Assembly (NCBI RefSeq): GCF_040530035.1
Contig: NZ_JBEWCD010000001.1
Location: 1,612,001 to 1,676,000 of the forward strand
Source of the DNA: Roseibium sp. HPY-6
GTDB lineage: Bacteria > Pseudomonadota > Alphaproteobacteria > Rhizobiales > Stappiaceae
DNA: 64,000 nt
Direction: 5' to 3'
Both the position numbers and the translations under genes were made by a program. The first letter of the stretch is position 1. Each line of letters begins with the position of its first letter. This document shows, in pieces, positions 35,934 through 45,197 of this stretch. The notes under the pieces were generated by a model, which did no database searches, had not been told where the DNA came from, and was given only the letters and a program-made list of their open reading frames with translations.

Positions 35934-36340
35934 AACGTACGGCGCTATTGAACCGGCATCTGAGCGAGCTTGTGGCCTCGCTCGGACATATGGATGAAAT
36001 CATCGTCGCCGACGCAGGTCTTCCAGCCCCTCATGGCGTAAGGGTTATCGATCTTGCCGTCAGCGAAGGCGTGCCCGGTGTTGAGGATGTGCTGCGGGCA
36101 TTGCGCGGCGAACTGATCATAGAAAGCGCCATGTGGGCGGAAGAAGCGCCCGATACCGTATCCGCGTTGATGCGAAAAGAGATTGAACTGTGGTCCGCGC
36201 AGACCGGGAATTCGGTGGCCGTATTGCGGTTTTCGCATGAAGAACTGAAACGACGGTCGGGCCACGCGCGGGCGATTGTTCGCACCGGGGAATTCACACC
36301 ATACGCCAACATCATCCTGACGAGCGGGGTCGCGTTTTGA
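35930..36340 (+). CDS. rbsD: D-ribose pyranase
   Basis: 136 residues. RbsD family: starts MKRTALLNRHLSELVASLGH with the catalytic His20 position, then IIVADAGLPAP and the closing EFTPYANIILTSGVAF. It converts the pyranose to the furanose form that ribokinase uses. It is coupled to rbsC and rbsK by four-base overlaps on both sides. Confidence 0.92.
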   Translation: MKRTALLNRHLSELVASLGHMDEIIVADAGLPAPHGVRVIDLAVSEGVPGVEDVLRALRGELIIESAMWAEEAPDTVSALMRKEIELWSAQTGNSVAVLRFSHEELKRRSGHARAIVRTGEFTPYANIILTSGVAF

Positions 36341-37263
36341 AACCTATTGCAGTTGTCGGCAGCGTCAATGTCGATCTGGTCAGCTATCTTGATCGCTGGC
36401 CGGAAGTTGGTGAAACCGTTGCTGTCCGCGAGACAAATTCGTCACTTGGCGGCAAGGGAGCCAATCAGGCCGTGGCGTCCGCTCGGCTTGGCGCGGACGT
36501 CACCCTGGTCGGAGCGGTTGGCAGAGACGGCTTCGCACAAGATGCCAGATCGCAACTCGGCCAATCGGGTGTCAGTTCCCGCCTGATTGAGGTTCCGAGC
36601 GTCTCAACGGGTCTTGCGTTCATTGATGTCGGACCCGACGGTGACAACATGATCCGCCTGTCCAGCGGTGCGAACCAGTCTGTTTCAAGTGCCCATGTGA
36701 CACTTCATTCAGAAGTCATCCGGAACAGCGGTATTCTTTTGCTTCAGAACGAAATTGGATTGAGCGCCTCCCTGGAGGCCGCCAGAATTGCGCGCGAAGC
36801 CGGGAGTTTCGTCATCATGGATCCGGCCCCCGCTCCAGACCCCGCCTGGAAGCACGCAACATTCGGTTTATTTGACGTTCTGACGCCAAACGCACATGAA
36901 GCTGGAATCTTGTTGGGAGCGCAGCCCACGACGCTATCCGACGGCGAACAAGCGGCAAAGTCGCTCCAGAAAAGGGGATTGCGCGGTGCCATTGTGACAA
37001 TGGGAGACATCGGCGTTGCCTGGTCTTTCGATGATCGTCAGGGATCACTGCCGGCACTCAAGGTGAAAAGCGTTGATACGGTTGCCGCCGGTGACTGTTT
37101 CAACGGAGCATTGGCGGCATCCCTGAGCGAAGGTGAAATGATGAGCAATGCAATCGCCTTTGCGCTGCGCGCGGCTTCGATTGCAACTACCCGCAAGGGA
37201 GCTTCCATTTCGTTGCCGACCCGCTCGGACCTGGACACCTTCCATGTTCCGGAATTTGCCTGA
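36337..37263 (+). CDS. rbsK: Ribokinase
   Basis: 308 residues, PfkB family. The N-terminal signature SLGGKGANQAVASARLGA lies at about 36-53, and the C-terminal DTVAAGDCFNGALA holds the catalytic Asp in the anion hole motif (A-A-G-D). It phosphorylates ribose at O5. Together with rbsD it completes cytosolic entry into the pentose phosphate pathway. Confidence 0.92.
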   Translation: MKPIAVVGSVNVDLVSYLDRWPEVGETVAVRETNSSLGGKGANQAVASARLGADVTLVGAVGRDGFAQDARSQLGQSGVSSRLIEVPSVSTGLAFIDVGPDGDNMIRLSSGANQSVSSAHVTLHSEVIRNSGILLLQNEIGLSASLEAARIAREAGSFVIMDPAPAPDPAWKHATFGLFDVLTPNAHEAGILLGAQPTTLSDGEQAAKSLQKRGLRGAIVTMGDIGVAWSFDDRQGSLPALKVKSVDTVAAGDCFNGALAASLSEGEMMSNAIAFALRAASIATTRKGASISLPTRSDLDTFHVPEFA

Positions 37264-37336
37264 AATCCAGGCGGCACTTGATTGGCGCGCTCAGGAATGC
37301 TTCAACGAAAGAAGGGGTTAAGGAGTGCTGCGGGAC

Positions 37337-38320
37337 ATGCCAACGATCAAGGACGTCGCCAGGAAGGCCGGTGTGTCAGTTGGTACAGTATCGCGTGTAT
37401 TGGCAAACAACGAAACCGTAAAGCATCCGCTCAAGCTCAAGGTGCAGGCCGCGATGAAAGAGCTTGACTACAAGCCCAACCTCGCCGCACGCGCGCTGCG
37501 CACAAACAGCATCGACGTGATCGGGCTGATCGTGCCCGACCTCACCAATCCGTTTTTTGCGCAGCTCGCCCAGAATGTCGAAATGGAAGCGGCGAAACGC
37601 AGTCATTCCGTCATGGTGGCAAACTCCCACGATGATGCCGAAACGGAAGGAACGCAGATTTCCGCGCTGCTCGATCGCGCTGTCCGTGGCATCATTATTG
37701 TGGCAACAGCCGCCGGAAAGAACCTCAAGAGAGCCGACGTACCCATTATTTCGCTCGATCGCCGATTTGGAAACTACCCTTTGATCGCGACGGATCATTA
37801 TGACGGGTCTCAAAAGATCGCGGACCACCTTCATGCGCTTGGCCACCGGCGGATCGCCTACATCGCCGGGCCGTTAAGCATGGATGTCGCGCAAAGCCGC
37901 AGGGAGGGTTTTGTGAAACGGATCGAAGCCCTTTCAACGCCCGACGATCCGATTGAGCTTACGGTCCATGAGGGCCAGTTTGACTATGACGCCGGCGAAG
38001 AACTCGGCAGGACAATACTCGCCAACGCGTCAGCGAACGCGCGGCCAACCGCAATCGCGGCAGCCAGCGATCAACAGGCGATCGGGGTTTTACGCTGCGC
38101 ACGTGACTTGAAGCTGGATGTGCCGAAAGATCTCTCCGTCGCCGGTTTCGACGACATAACCCTTGCATCGCTCGTCGTCCCGCGGCTGACGACCCTTCGT
38201 CAACCGATAGAGGCGCTTGCGCTTGCAGCGGTTGAACAGATTTTTGAAACGATGTCTGCCTCCAATGACAAAGCGATTGCCGGGGAAGTCGTCCTGCGAG
38301 AGTCGACGGCATCGCCCTGA
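37337..38320 (+). CDS. rbsR: LacI-family ribose operon repressor
   Basis: About 327 residues from ATG 37337 (a GTG at 37325 is also possible). The helix-turn-helix is PTIKDVARKAGVSVGTVSRVL and the hinge is LDYKPNLAARALR; the rest is a ribose-binding-protein-like effector domain with DLTNPFFAQL and LSVAGFDDITLA. It lies last in the ribose operon and should repress it through the tandem TGAA..TTCA sites upstream of rbsB. Confidence 0.87.
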   Translation: MPTIKDVARKAGVSVGTVSRVLANNETVKHPLKLKVQAAMKELDYKPNLAARALRTNSIDVIGLIVPDLTNPFFAQLAQNVEMEAAKRSHSVMVANSHDDAETEGTQISALLDRAVRGIIIVATAAGKNLKRADVPIISLDRRFGNYPLIATDHYDGSQKIADHLHALGHRRIAYIAGPLSMDVAQSRREGFVKRIEALSTPDDPIELTVHEGQFDYDAGEELGRTILANASANARPTAIAAASDQQAIGVLRCARDLKLDVPKDLSVAGFDDITLASLVVPRLTTLRQPIEALALAAVEQIFETMSASNDKAIAGEVVLRESTASP

Positions 38321-38513
38321 TGGTGTTCTGCATCAGAGCTTAGGCGCGCAGCTCACCGACGGTCGAGACCCACGCTGAAAGTTGCCGCCATGCATGGCTC
38401 AACGCAAAGGCGCAGAGCGAGCCCAATCAACATTACACAATTGAAACTCAACAAATCCGCATCAGATGTTAAGTTGATCCTTCAACGCGACAGATACCGG
38501 CCCGTTTTCGCTC

Positions 38514-41500
38514 ATGGTGAAGGTGATCAAACCGACGAAGCTTTCCTGCGTTCAGAACGTTCAAACGTTTGGAAGCGCGAAGTACCTTGTCGCAACCTTG
38601 TATTATGGAGCGGATCTTTCTCAGGCCGACGCGTTGGTCTCAGAGGATCAGTATCTCTCGATTTCAAGCGGACGGATGCCAGCGGGTACTGTTGCCGACC
38701 TCGGATTTCCCAAAGGTCAGCCTGAAGTCCTCATCGCCGGGCAAGCGCATGCGCCGGGTGGCATCCCGGCTCAGTCAGTTGAGGTGTCGGTTTCAGTCGG
38801 CGACTTTCGCAAGGCAGCGCTGGTCTTCGGAAAGCGCTTTTGGACCCGGCAGCACCGCGACGACTTCACTCTGACGCAGGCCGAACCCTTTGAAAGTCTA
38901 CCGCTTGACCCACGACATGCTTTTGGCGGCGAAACCCATGCGGTCAACAAGCTGGGCAAGGGCTTTCAGATTGACCATGTGATGCGGCAATTCGGCTATG
39001 CGCCGCTGCCGAATATCGAAAATCCCAAAGACCTCGTCCTGCATCCGAACGACTCTCCCGAACCCGTGCTCTTCGGTCCGCTCGACGTTGAGCACCCGCT
39101 TCGAAAGTCCTGCCTGGGTCAGGTCGACAGCGCCTGGATGCACACAACGTTCCCCGGACCTCCACCCGGTTTCAAATTCGATTATTTCAACGTCGCGCCC
39201 CAGGATCAGCGACTGGAGGAACCGCTCTGCGGCGATGAGACGGTCTTTGTGAAAGGCATGCAGGCCGATGTGCCGGAGTTGCGCGGACACTTGCCCGGTC
39301 TCGTTCCGCGCCTCTTTGCCGTTCATGACGAAAAGGCGGAAACCCTTACCGAAATCGGGTTGAAGTTCGACACGCTCTGGATCTTCGGCTCCGACGCCTT
39401 GGCGGGGGTTTACTACAGAGGCCTTCTGGAAGTCACGGATGCAGTGATCCATTCGCTGGCCGGGTTTGTTGCGGGCCTTGAACGTCTGTCCGAAAACCCG
39501 CGTTCTGCGGAGCACTATGCCGAGGTCTTCCGCTTGAGAACCGACCCGGTCGACGGACCGCTCCACGCCCTGAACGAACAACAGCTCATGCCTGCGCTGT
39601 CGGAAGCAGACCTTCAGGCCGTCGAGGCAAGATCCAGGGACTATACGGAAAAGGTTGCCCGAAAGACCGAACGGCATCTCCATGCTTCCCTTGAGGACAT
39701 GAAGTCGAAGAGCGGTCTTCCCGAGGCTCTGCTTCCAGGCATGAAATTGCCCGACGTGCCACGCATACCGCTTCCGGACCCGGATGATCTTGTCGCCGGG
39801 CGTGTCGATATGGTCGGATCGCTTCAAAAATCGCTCCGGGCAGCAGAAGAGTTCGCAACCTCGGCGCATCAGCGCAGCGCTGAAGCCGACGCCTTTATTA
39901 AGCAATCGGGTATCACATTACCCACACTGCCCGAAGCTGCACTGGAAAATGCGGTTAAATCCGCTGATCCAGGTGCTGGCGGCATACTCAGATCCACTAT
40001 AAACGATCTGACGGATCCGGCTCATCTGGCAGAGACGGCGAAAAGGTTGCCGTCTGCAAATGCCAGCCCAAAGATTGAAGATGTGCCTGAGGCATCGAAG
40101 ATCAAGAAGGACGCCGTCAACGAGACAGTCGACGATATCCTCAAGCAGTTGAACATCATCTCCGATGGCTCTGGCGATGAGGAGTTGTTCCAGAAGGCAC
40201 GTGCACGTGCACTCGCAATGCCCGAGGCAGATCCGTTTTATAAACTGAAACAAGAGCTCGGCAATCTGGATACGCCCGATCTAACTGCGCCAGATTTGGG
40301 TTCGATCGTCCCCGAAGACGTTGCTGACGCGACTGAGGACTTTTTTTCACCGGCGCCTTCCGGTGCCGGTGCCGACACCGCAGCAGAAGCAGCCGCATTG
40401 ATCGCGGATACGACCGCTGAAACCAAAACGGCACTCGATCAGGTGGATACCGCCCTGGCCGATCTGCTGCCCGGGATCGCGGGGAAAGAAGCATCTCCCT
40501 TGCAAGTCATCTCGGAAGAAGTCGGGCGTATGGCGGCTCAAAATCAAGATGCTTTTGATGCAAACGCTCTTCTTGACGAGGTTCGAACTGCAGCCTCGAT
40601 GACCGTCGACGACTTTTACGCTGACCTTGATCAGGAGGAACGTCAACTTCTGGCAGAGCAGGATCATGAGCGCTCCAAGCTTCCGGAAGCGGTCTATCCA
40701 CTTGAGACGTATTCAGACGATGTCCGCCGACGTCTGGGCGCGCTGATTTTCGAGCGGCTGACGAGCGGAGAGAGTTTTTCACGCCGCGACATTGCAGGGG
40801 CAGACTTGAGCGGAAGAAACCTTGCAGGCGGCCGCGATTTGTCGGGTGCCTTGCTGGAAAAGAGTATCCTGAATGATGCGGACCTGAGCCAAGCCAATCT
40901 GACTGCTGCGGCATTGACCGAGGCCCAACTTGCAAATGCGCGGCTTGAGAACGTCAACTTTGAACGCGCAAACCTCTCTAAGTCCGTGGCGCCGAATGCC
41001 CGGTTTATCGATTGTCGTTTTTCTGATCGGTATTGGTTGGAAACCATCTTCAGGGATGCTGTTTTTGACGGATCGAAATTCACTGAACAAGTTCTGTCGA
41101 AAGCCGACTTTTCCGGGGCAAGCCTGCAGGACTGTTCTTTTGAAAACTGCGTATTCCTGAACTGTATTTTTTCTGGAGCCAAGTTTGACAAGTCCAGGTT
41201 CACGGACTGCACGTTCGTCGAATGTGAAGCACCAAAGACATCCTGGTTTAACTGCGTTTTCAAGAAAGTCCTTTTCACAAGCCTGACCGCACCGGGCTCG
41301 GACTGGGGCAACATGGTCATCTCCAAGTCCAACTTTGCGGGAAAGACCGATCTGACTGGTGCAAACCTTGACCGCATGACGGCACAACACGTTTGTTTTC
41401 TTGGGGGCAATTACAGAGGCTGTCTCTTCCTTAGGTCGAAGATGCAGGAATGCAGTTTCCTGAATTGTGATCTCTCCCATTGCGACTGCCGCGCGCTGGA

Positions 41501-41723
41501 TGCACGGCGTTCAATGTTCACTGGAGTGGACCTGAACCATGCCAACCTGTTCGCCGCAAATCTGCTGGAGGCGCAATTCGATACCTGCAACGCGACCTAC
41601 GCCAGTTTCCGGTCCGCAAATCTCTACTGCGCCAATCTTTCTGGACTTGGCATCGCAGGAGCTGACCTGAGCGGAGCCAACATTGGCCGGACGATTCTGG
41701 AGTTGCCGAGCCATGCGGACTGA
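38514..41723 (+). CDS. DUF2169 plus pentapeptide-repeat fusion (type VI accessory/adaptor)
   Basis: 1069 residues. The N-terminal about 320 residues are DUF2169 (GADLSQADALV near 35, AFGGETHAVNKLGKGF near 140, LPGLVPRLFAVHD near 258), a domain that accompanies type VI effectors and is thought to help load them. Residues 400-740 are Ala/Asp/Glu-rich and probably helical or extended. Residues 750-1065 are pentapeptide repeats (ADLSGRNLAGG, ANLTAAALTEAQLANARL), giving a right-handed beta-helix. There is no signal peptide, as expected for type VI cargo or adaptors. The next gene overlaps the end by 11 bases. Confidence 0.83.
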   Translation: MVKVIKPTKLSCVQNVQTFGSAKYLVATLYYGADLSQADALVSEDQYLSISSGRMPAGTVADLGFPKGQPEVLIAGQAHAPGGIPAQSVEVSVSVGDFRKAALVFGKRFWTRQHRDDFTLTQAEPFESLPLDPRHAFGGETHAVNKLGKGFQIDHVMRQFGYAPLPNIENPKDLVLHPNDSPEPVLFGPLDVEHPLRKSCLGQVDSAWMHTTFPGPPPGFKFDYFNVAPQDQRLEEPLCGDETVFVKGMQADVPELRGHLPGLVPRLFAVHDEKAETLTEIGLKFDTLWIFGSDALAGVYYRGLLEVTDAVIHSLAGFVAGLERLSENPRSAEHYAEVFRLRTDPVDGPLHALNEQQLMPALSEADLQAVEARSRDYTEKVARKTERHLHASLEDMKSKSGLPEALLPGMKLPDVPRIPLPDPDDLVAGRVDMVGSLQKSLRAAEEFATSAHQRSAEADAFIKQSGITLPTLPEAALENAVKSADPGAGGILRSTINDLTDPAHLAETAKRLPSANASPKIEDVPEASKIKKDAVNETVDDILKQLNIISDGSGDEELFQKARARALAMPEADPFYKLKQELGNLDTPDLTAPDLGSIVPEDVADATEDFFSPAPSGAGADTAAEAAALIADTTAETKTALDQVDTALADLLPGIAGKEASPLQVISEEVGRMAAQNQDAFDANALLDEVRTAASMTVDDFYADLDQEERQLLAEQDHERSKLPEAVYPLETYSDDVRRRLGALIFERLTSGESFSRRDIAGADLSGRNLAGGRDLSGALLEKSILNDADLSQANLTAAALTEAQLANARLENVNFERANLSKSVAPNARFIDCRFSDRYWLETIFRDAVFDGSKFTEQVLSKADFSGASLQDCSFENCVFLNCIFSGAKFDKSRFTDCTFVECEAPKTSWFNCVFKKVLFTSLTAPGSDWGNMVISKSNFAGKTDLTGANLDRMTAQHVCFLGGNYRGCLFLRSKMQECSFLNCDLSHCDCRALDARRSMFTGVDLNHANLFAANLLEAQFDTCNATYASFRSANLYCANLSGLGIAGADLSGANIGRTILELPSHAD

Positions 41724-42771
41724 AGAACTTTTCCTGAGAATTGAAAACGGCTTAACCATCGAAGGAGAGAGCTTCGAGGGTCTTCATGTAACGTCTCGCG
41801 CGCTCGCTGAGGGCAACTTCGTGAACTGCACGTTTGATGGTGCGGTTTTCAACGATTGCCTTGTTTCGGATTGTACCTTTGTCAAATGCGTCTTCAGAAA
41901 TTCGGTCTTTTTGCGCTGCCGGTTCGATGCCTGCATGTTCATGCGCTGCGCGATACCCTTTTGCATTTTTGAAGACTGCAAGTTCCGATCCACCAATTTC
42001 ATGACGTCAAAACTTGAACAGGCAACGTTCGAGCGCTGCAAATTGCTGGATTGCAATTGGATTGCTTCGAACCTGGAGAAGGCAAGCTTTGCAGATAGCG
42101 GCATGAACCGTTGCGCCCTTTTGGAAAGTACATTCGAAAAGATCGACGTTGCCGGCACTTCATGGCATCGCTCCACCTTCACAAAGGCGGACTTGTCCGC
42201 GTCCGACCTCGTGGGCGCAACGTTCGAACAGGTACTTTTTGCTCAAAGCAACCTTTCTTACCAGGATTTTTCCAAGCAGCGCTTTAAGGGGAACACAGTC
42301 TCGGACAGCGAACTCGTCGGCGCTCGTTTCCAGGAGGCGGATCTGGACCATAGCCTGTTTGTCAACTGCAACCTGGAAAAGGCCAATTTCGCCTCCGCGA
42401 ATGCACCCTTTGCAATGTTCGCAGGATCAAACGTGACTGAAGCACGGTTCGATGGAGCACAGCTAGCGAACGCGGTTTTCGCCAATGCGATTGCGGTCAA
42501 GACCTCCTTTATCGGCGCCAGGCTTCAGATGGGTGTATTCGACAGTGCCGATTGCAGGGAGGCCCGCTTCGACCGGGCTGACTTGCAGCACGCCGACTTC
42601 ACGCATGCCGACTGCCGTGCGGGCGGTTTCATGGAAGCCCGTTTCGAAATGACCAGATTTCACGGAACGAAAACAGACGACATCAACGATCAGGGTGCCA
42701 GCGGGAGCACATTGCCGACAGATCAGGACCGTCTGTTGGCGGAAGTCTATAATCCCGATAAGGTAAACTGA
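41713..42771 (+). CDS. Pentapeptide-repeat protein of the type VI accessory island
   Basis: About 352 residues from ATG 41713; the frame is open from 41683. Almost the whole protein is five-residue repeats with F and C at the central positions (CTFVKCVFRNSVFLRCRFDACMF type), so one long quadrilateral beta-helix. It matches the C-terminal half of the preceding DUF2169 protein in style. The C-terminal about 30 residues are unrelated, ending in LLAEVYNPDKVN. It may be a spike or shell component or a partner of the DUF2169 protein. Confidence 0.8.
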   Translation: MRTEELFLRIENGLTIEGESFEGLHVTSRALAEGNFVNCTFDGAVFNDCLVSDCTFVKCVFRNSVFLRCRFDACMFMRCAIPFCIFEDCKFRSTNFMTSKLEQATFERCKLLDCNWIASNLEKASFADSGMNRCALLESTFEKIDVAGTSWHRSTFTKADLSASDLVGATFEQVLFAQSNLSYQDFSKQRFKGNTVSDSELVGARFQEADLDHSLFVNCNLEKANFASANAPFAMFAGSNVTEARFDGAQLANAVFANAIAVKTSFIGARLQMGVFDSADCREARFDRADLQHADFTHADCRAGGFMEARFEMTRFHGTKTDDINDQGASGSTLPTDQDRLLAEVYNPDKVN

Positions 42772-42842
42772 TTTCGCCTTGATCGGTTCGTTGGATGCAA
42801 TTCGCCTGCATCTGAGCACTTGAAGTAAAGGGGAAGTACAAA

Positions 42843-43244
42843 ATGTCAAACGTACTGAGCTCCGGCCCGACACCGGCAATGGATGTCTCACCGTTGGATG
42901 CCTATTTGCAACCGACACCTGCCGGTCCGGTTCCCGCGGTGATGCCGGCGACGGGAGTGCGGGCCTCCGCCGTACCGACCCAGATGTGCTTTCTCTATTC
43001 GGGATTTCCAATCCACACCTCCATGACAATCATACCGACCTGTACCGCGGGTCCAGGCCCTGGCGTGGTTTCAGGCATGCCCATGAGTGCGTGCCGCTCG
43101 ACCAAGGGGTCGACGAATGTGATTGTGATGGGTCAGCAATTGGCTCGTTCGGGTGCCGACCCCTCACAGGAAAACGGCCTCAGCGCAAATTCCGTCGGCG
43201 TATCCTCGCCATCGCAGGCGACACTGCTGAACCCGATGGGCTGA
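42843..43244 (+). CDS. PAAR-like (DUF4150) protein
   Basis: 133 residues, the DUF4150 PAAR-like type. It is rich in Pro/Thr/Ser/Gly with a regular pattern: DVCF-like start missing, then YSGFPIHTSMTIIPTCTAGPGPGVVSG and STKGSTNVIVMGQQLARSGA, ending in NPMG. Such proteins cap the VgrG spike of type VI or related contractile systems and carry effectors. A GGGGAAG site precedes the ATG. It is followed by three needle-like genes. Confidence 0.8.
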   Translation: MSNVLSSGPTPAMDVSPLDAYLQPTPAGPVPAVMPATGVRASAVPTQMCFLYSGFPIHTSMTIIPTCTAGPGPGVVSGMPMSACRSTKGSTNVIVMGQQLARSGADPSQENGLSANSVGVSSPSQATLLNPMG

Positions 43245-43294
43245 GCCCGAAACAAGGAATTCGTTGGAAGTCAGACCCAGCAATGGAGACCGGT

Positions 43295-44218
43295 ATGCCA
43301 GAGGGCGCAGATGGAATTCCAGCACCTGTAGAAGATGAACAGAAGAAGTGGCTTTACTTCGCCATACCCGGACAAGGCTCGAAAGATCCCTATAGTGGCC
43401 AGTATCTCCGGCTTTACTCCGCTATTGGGCAAGCCGAGCAACCCCACATACCCGAAGCCGCATTCTCCGGTCCAGCGCCGCCGCTGACGCCGTCAGCTCA
43501 AAACAGTTTCAAGTCTGCAACGATCTCGGCCAAGGGTGTCTATATCCTGAAGGCTGACCAAAAGCTCAAGGAAACCTTCGGGAATGCGCTGACTGAAGTC
43601 GTCCGCCAGGGCGACCACGACATTCAGGTTGTGGATGGCGACTGGTACCTGACATCAGAAAAGGGTCTGATAAGCATCAAAGCCAACGCTACTGACGAAA
43701 ACGGCACAATTTCACTGGAATCGGAGGAAGCCAACATTGTCGTAAAGGCAAAGAAGGGAACCACGCTGACCCTGCAAGGTTACAGCAAAAGTGTGTCGCA
43801 GGGAGACTTTCTCGATTGGGTACTTGGAGCCGAATTGTCTTGGACGAATGGTCTCAACAGCGGCAAGTATTATGGATTAAACTTCAAATTGAGCGTTTCC
43901 TTCGAAGTTTCAACTTACAGCGCAGCATCAGTTTCCGTGGCTTTGGGTGCCGGTGATGCACACAACAAATCATTTGATTTCAGTGTTTACGCTGTAAACG
44001 CAAACATAACCAACAGTAACTTCTACATAACCAGCTCAATAAGAGCGTTCGTTCTAAACAAGATTTGCACCTACGATGTCAGTAAAGTCTTGAACAGGTC
44101 CGTCAGCTCAAAGCTCAGCCTTAGCGACGACATGACCAGAATGGACAAGCGCCTCGTGAAGGCACGTAAAGCAGCAGTAGATCAGGGATGGGCCGATCTA
44201 ATGGTCATAAACGCGTAG
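43295..44218 (+). CDS. VgrG-needle-like protein 1
   Basis: About 307 residues from ATG 43295 (GGAG just upstream); an ATG at 43283 is possible and the frame runs back to 42986. Residues 75-165 have the short alternating strands of a VgrG/DUF2345-type needle: VYILKADQKLKETFGNALTEV, QGDHDIQVVDGDWYLTSEKG, then NIVVKAKKGTTLTLQG. There is no base domain of VgrG (gp27/gp44-like). It is paralogous in style to the next two genes. The C-terminal 120 residues end in basic helical sequence. Confidence 0.65.
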   Translation: MPEGADGIPAPVEDEQKKWLYFAIPGQGSKDPYSGQYLRLYSAIGQAEQPHIPEAAFSGPAPPLTPSAQNSFKSATISAKGVYILKADQKLKETFGNALTEVVRQGDHDIQVVDGDWYLTSEKGLISIKANATDENGTISLESEEANIVVKAKKGTTLTLQGYSKSVSQGDFLDWVLGAELSWTNGLNSGKYYGLNFKLSVSFEVSTYSAASVSVALGAGDAHNKSFDFSVYAVNANITNSNFYITSSIRAFVLNKICTYDVSKVLNRSVSSKLSLSDDMTRMDKRLVKARKAAVDQGWADLMVINA

Positions 44219-44228
44219 AGAGGTCTTT

Positions 44229-45197
44229 GTGGCAAACGTACTATGGGGTGTTCCACCTGATCGCGGGTCAGCGTTTGATATTGCCAAAGGTACCTATCTT
44301 CGCATGGGCACCTATTCGGCTGATCCACGGATCAACATGGATGAACGCGTCGTGCTTCCTCTTGAATATCTGCAGGACGTGAGGACAGACGACAAGGACC
44401 AGGCGCTCAAGGAAAGCGAGGGCATCCTGTTCTCGACACGCGGCAGTTATGTGGTCGAAACCGAAAAGACGGGTGTGATCGACATCGGCGCCGGCATCAG
44501 TGAGCATGTGACGGGGTCCGATAACGACCTCGAGAGCAAAACCAACCAGGGCAATATCCTGGCGACGATAGAAAAGGGCAACGTCTCGATCGTTGCTAAA
44601 AAAAAGGAAATCGAGATTATTTCAGACGATAAGAATATCGAGCTGATAGCAAAATCCGGCCTACTCACCACAAGCGCAAAGAAAACAATAAATTACACGG
44701 CAGGGCGGTATGTGAAACGCGTCTTGGCGAACGAATACTCAGAAGTTGCGGGAACGAATACAGAAATCAATGTCGGTGCAAAACTGGAATTGCTTACCGC
44801 GACAGCGGAGTCCTACAAGCTCACTTCCGTCGTCGCCTGCGCAACAACAATATCGTTTGCACTTGCACCTATTTCCATCGGCTTTTTTGCACTCGGCTGG
44901 AATCGATTGAGTGAAACATTCGTAAGTGTCGACACGCTCTACTGTCAGCTCAACTCCGAGTACCGCACTGTACAGCTTGAGACGGTCTATGTGGACGATT
45001 CGAAAAGCGTGAACTTTAAGGACGCCCGGGCGGCCAAATTCAAAAGCGCTAAGTGGTTGCTGAAGAAGGCGACGGTGCAGACCTTCAAGGGGCTTTTGAC
45101 GACCATTCCCGGACCCGATCCAATGGAACAGGATGACTTCTGGGATGACGAAAACATGGACGCCTGGGAACCGGAATCCTGGAGCGAATCGTTTTGA
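44229..45197 (+). CDS. VgrG-needle-like protein 2
   Basis: 322 residues beginning at GTG, with AGAGAGG upstream. The needle-like part spans about 70-165 (GSYVVETEKTGVIDIGAGIS, then NQGNILATIEKGNVSIVAKKK, EIEIISDDKNIELIAKSG). It is followed by a hydrophobic segment (SVVACATTISFALAPISIGFFAL) near residue 210 that could insert into a membrane, and an acidic C-terminus (PMEQDDFWDDENMDAWEPE). The first half resembles protein 1 and protein 3. The hydrophobic patch is unusual for a plain spike. Confidence 0.62.
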   Translation: MANVLWGVPPDRGSAFDIAKGTYLRMGTYSADPRINMDERVVLPLEYLQDVRTDDKDQALKESEGILFSTRGSYVVETEKTGVIDIGAGISEHVTGSDNDLESKTNQGNILATIEKGNVSIVAKKKEIEIISDDKNIELIAKSGLLTTSAKKTINYTAGRYVKRVLANEYSEVAGTNTEINVGAKLELLTATAESYKLTSVVACATTISFALAPISIGFFALGWNRLSETFVSVDTLYCQLNSEYRTVQLETVYVDDSKSVNFKDARAAKFKSAKWLLKKATVQTFKGLLTTIPGPDPMEQDDFWDDENMDAWEPESWSESF

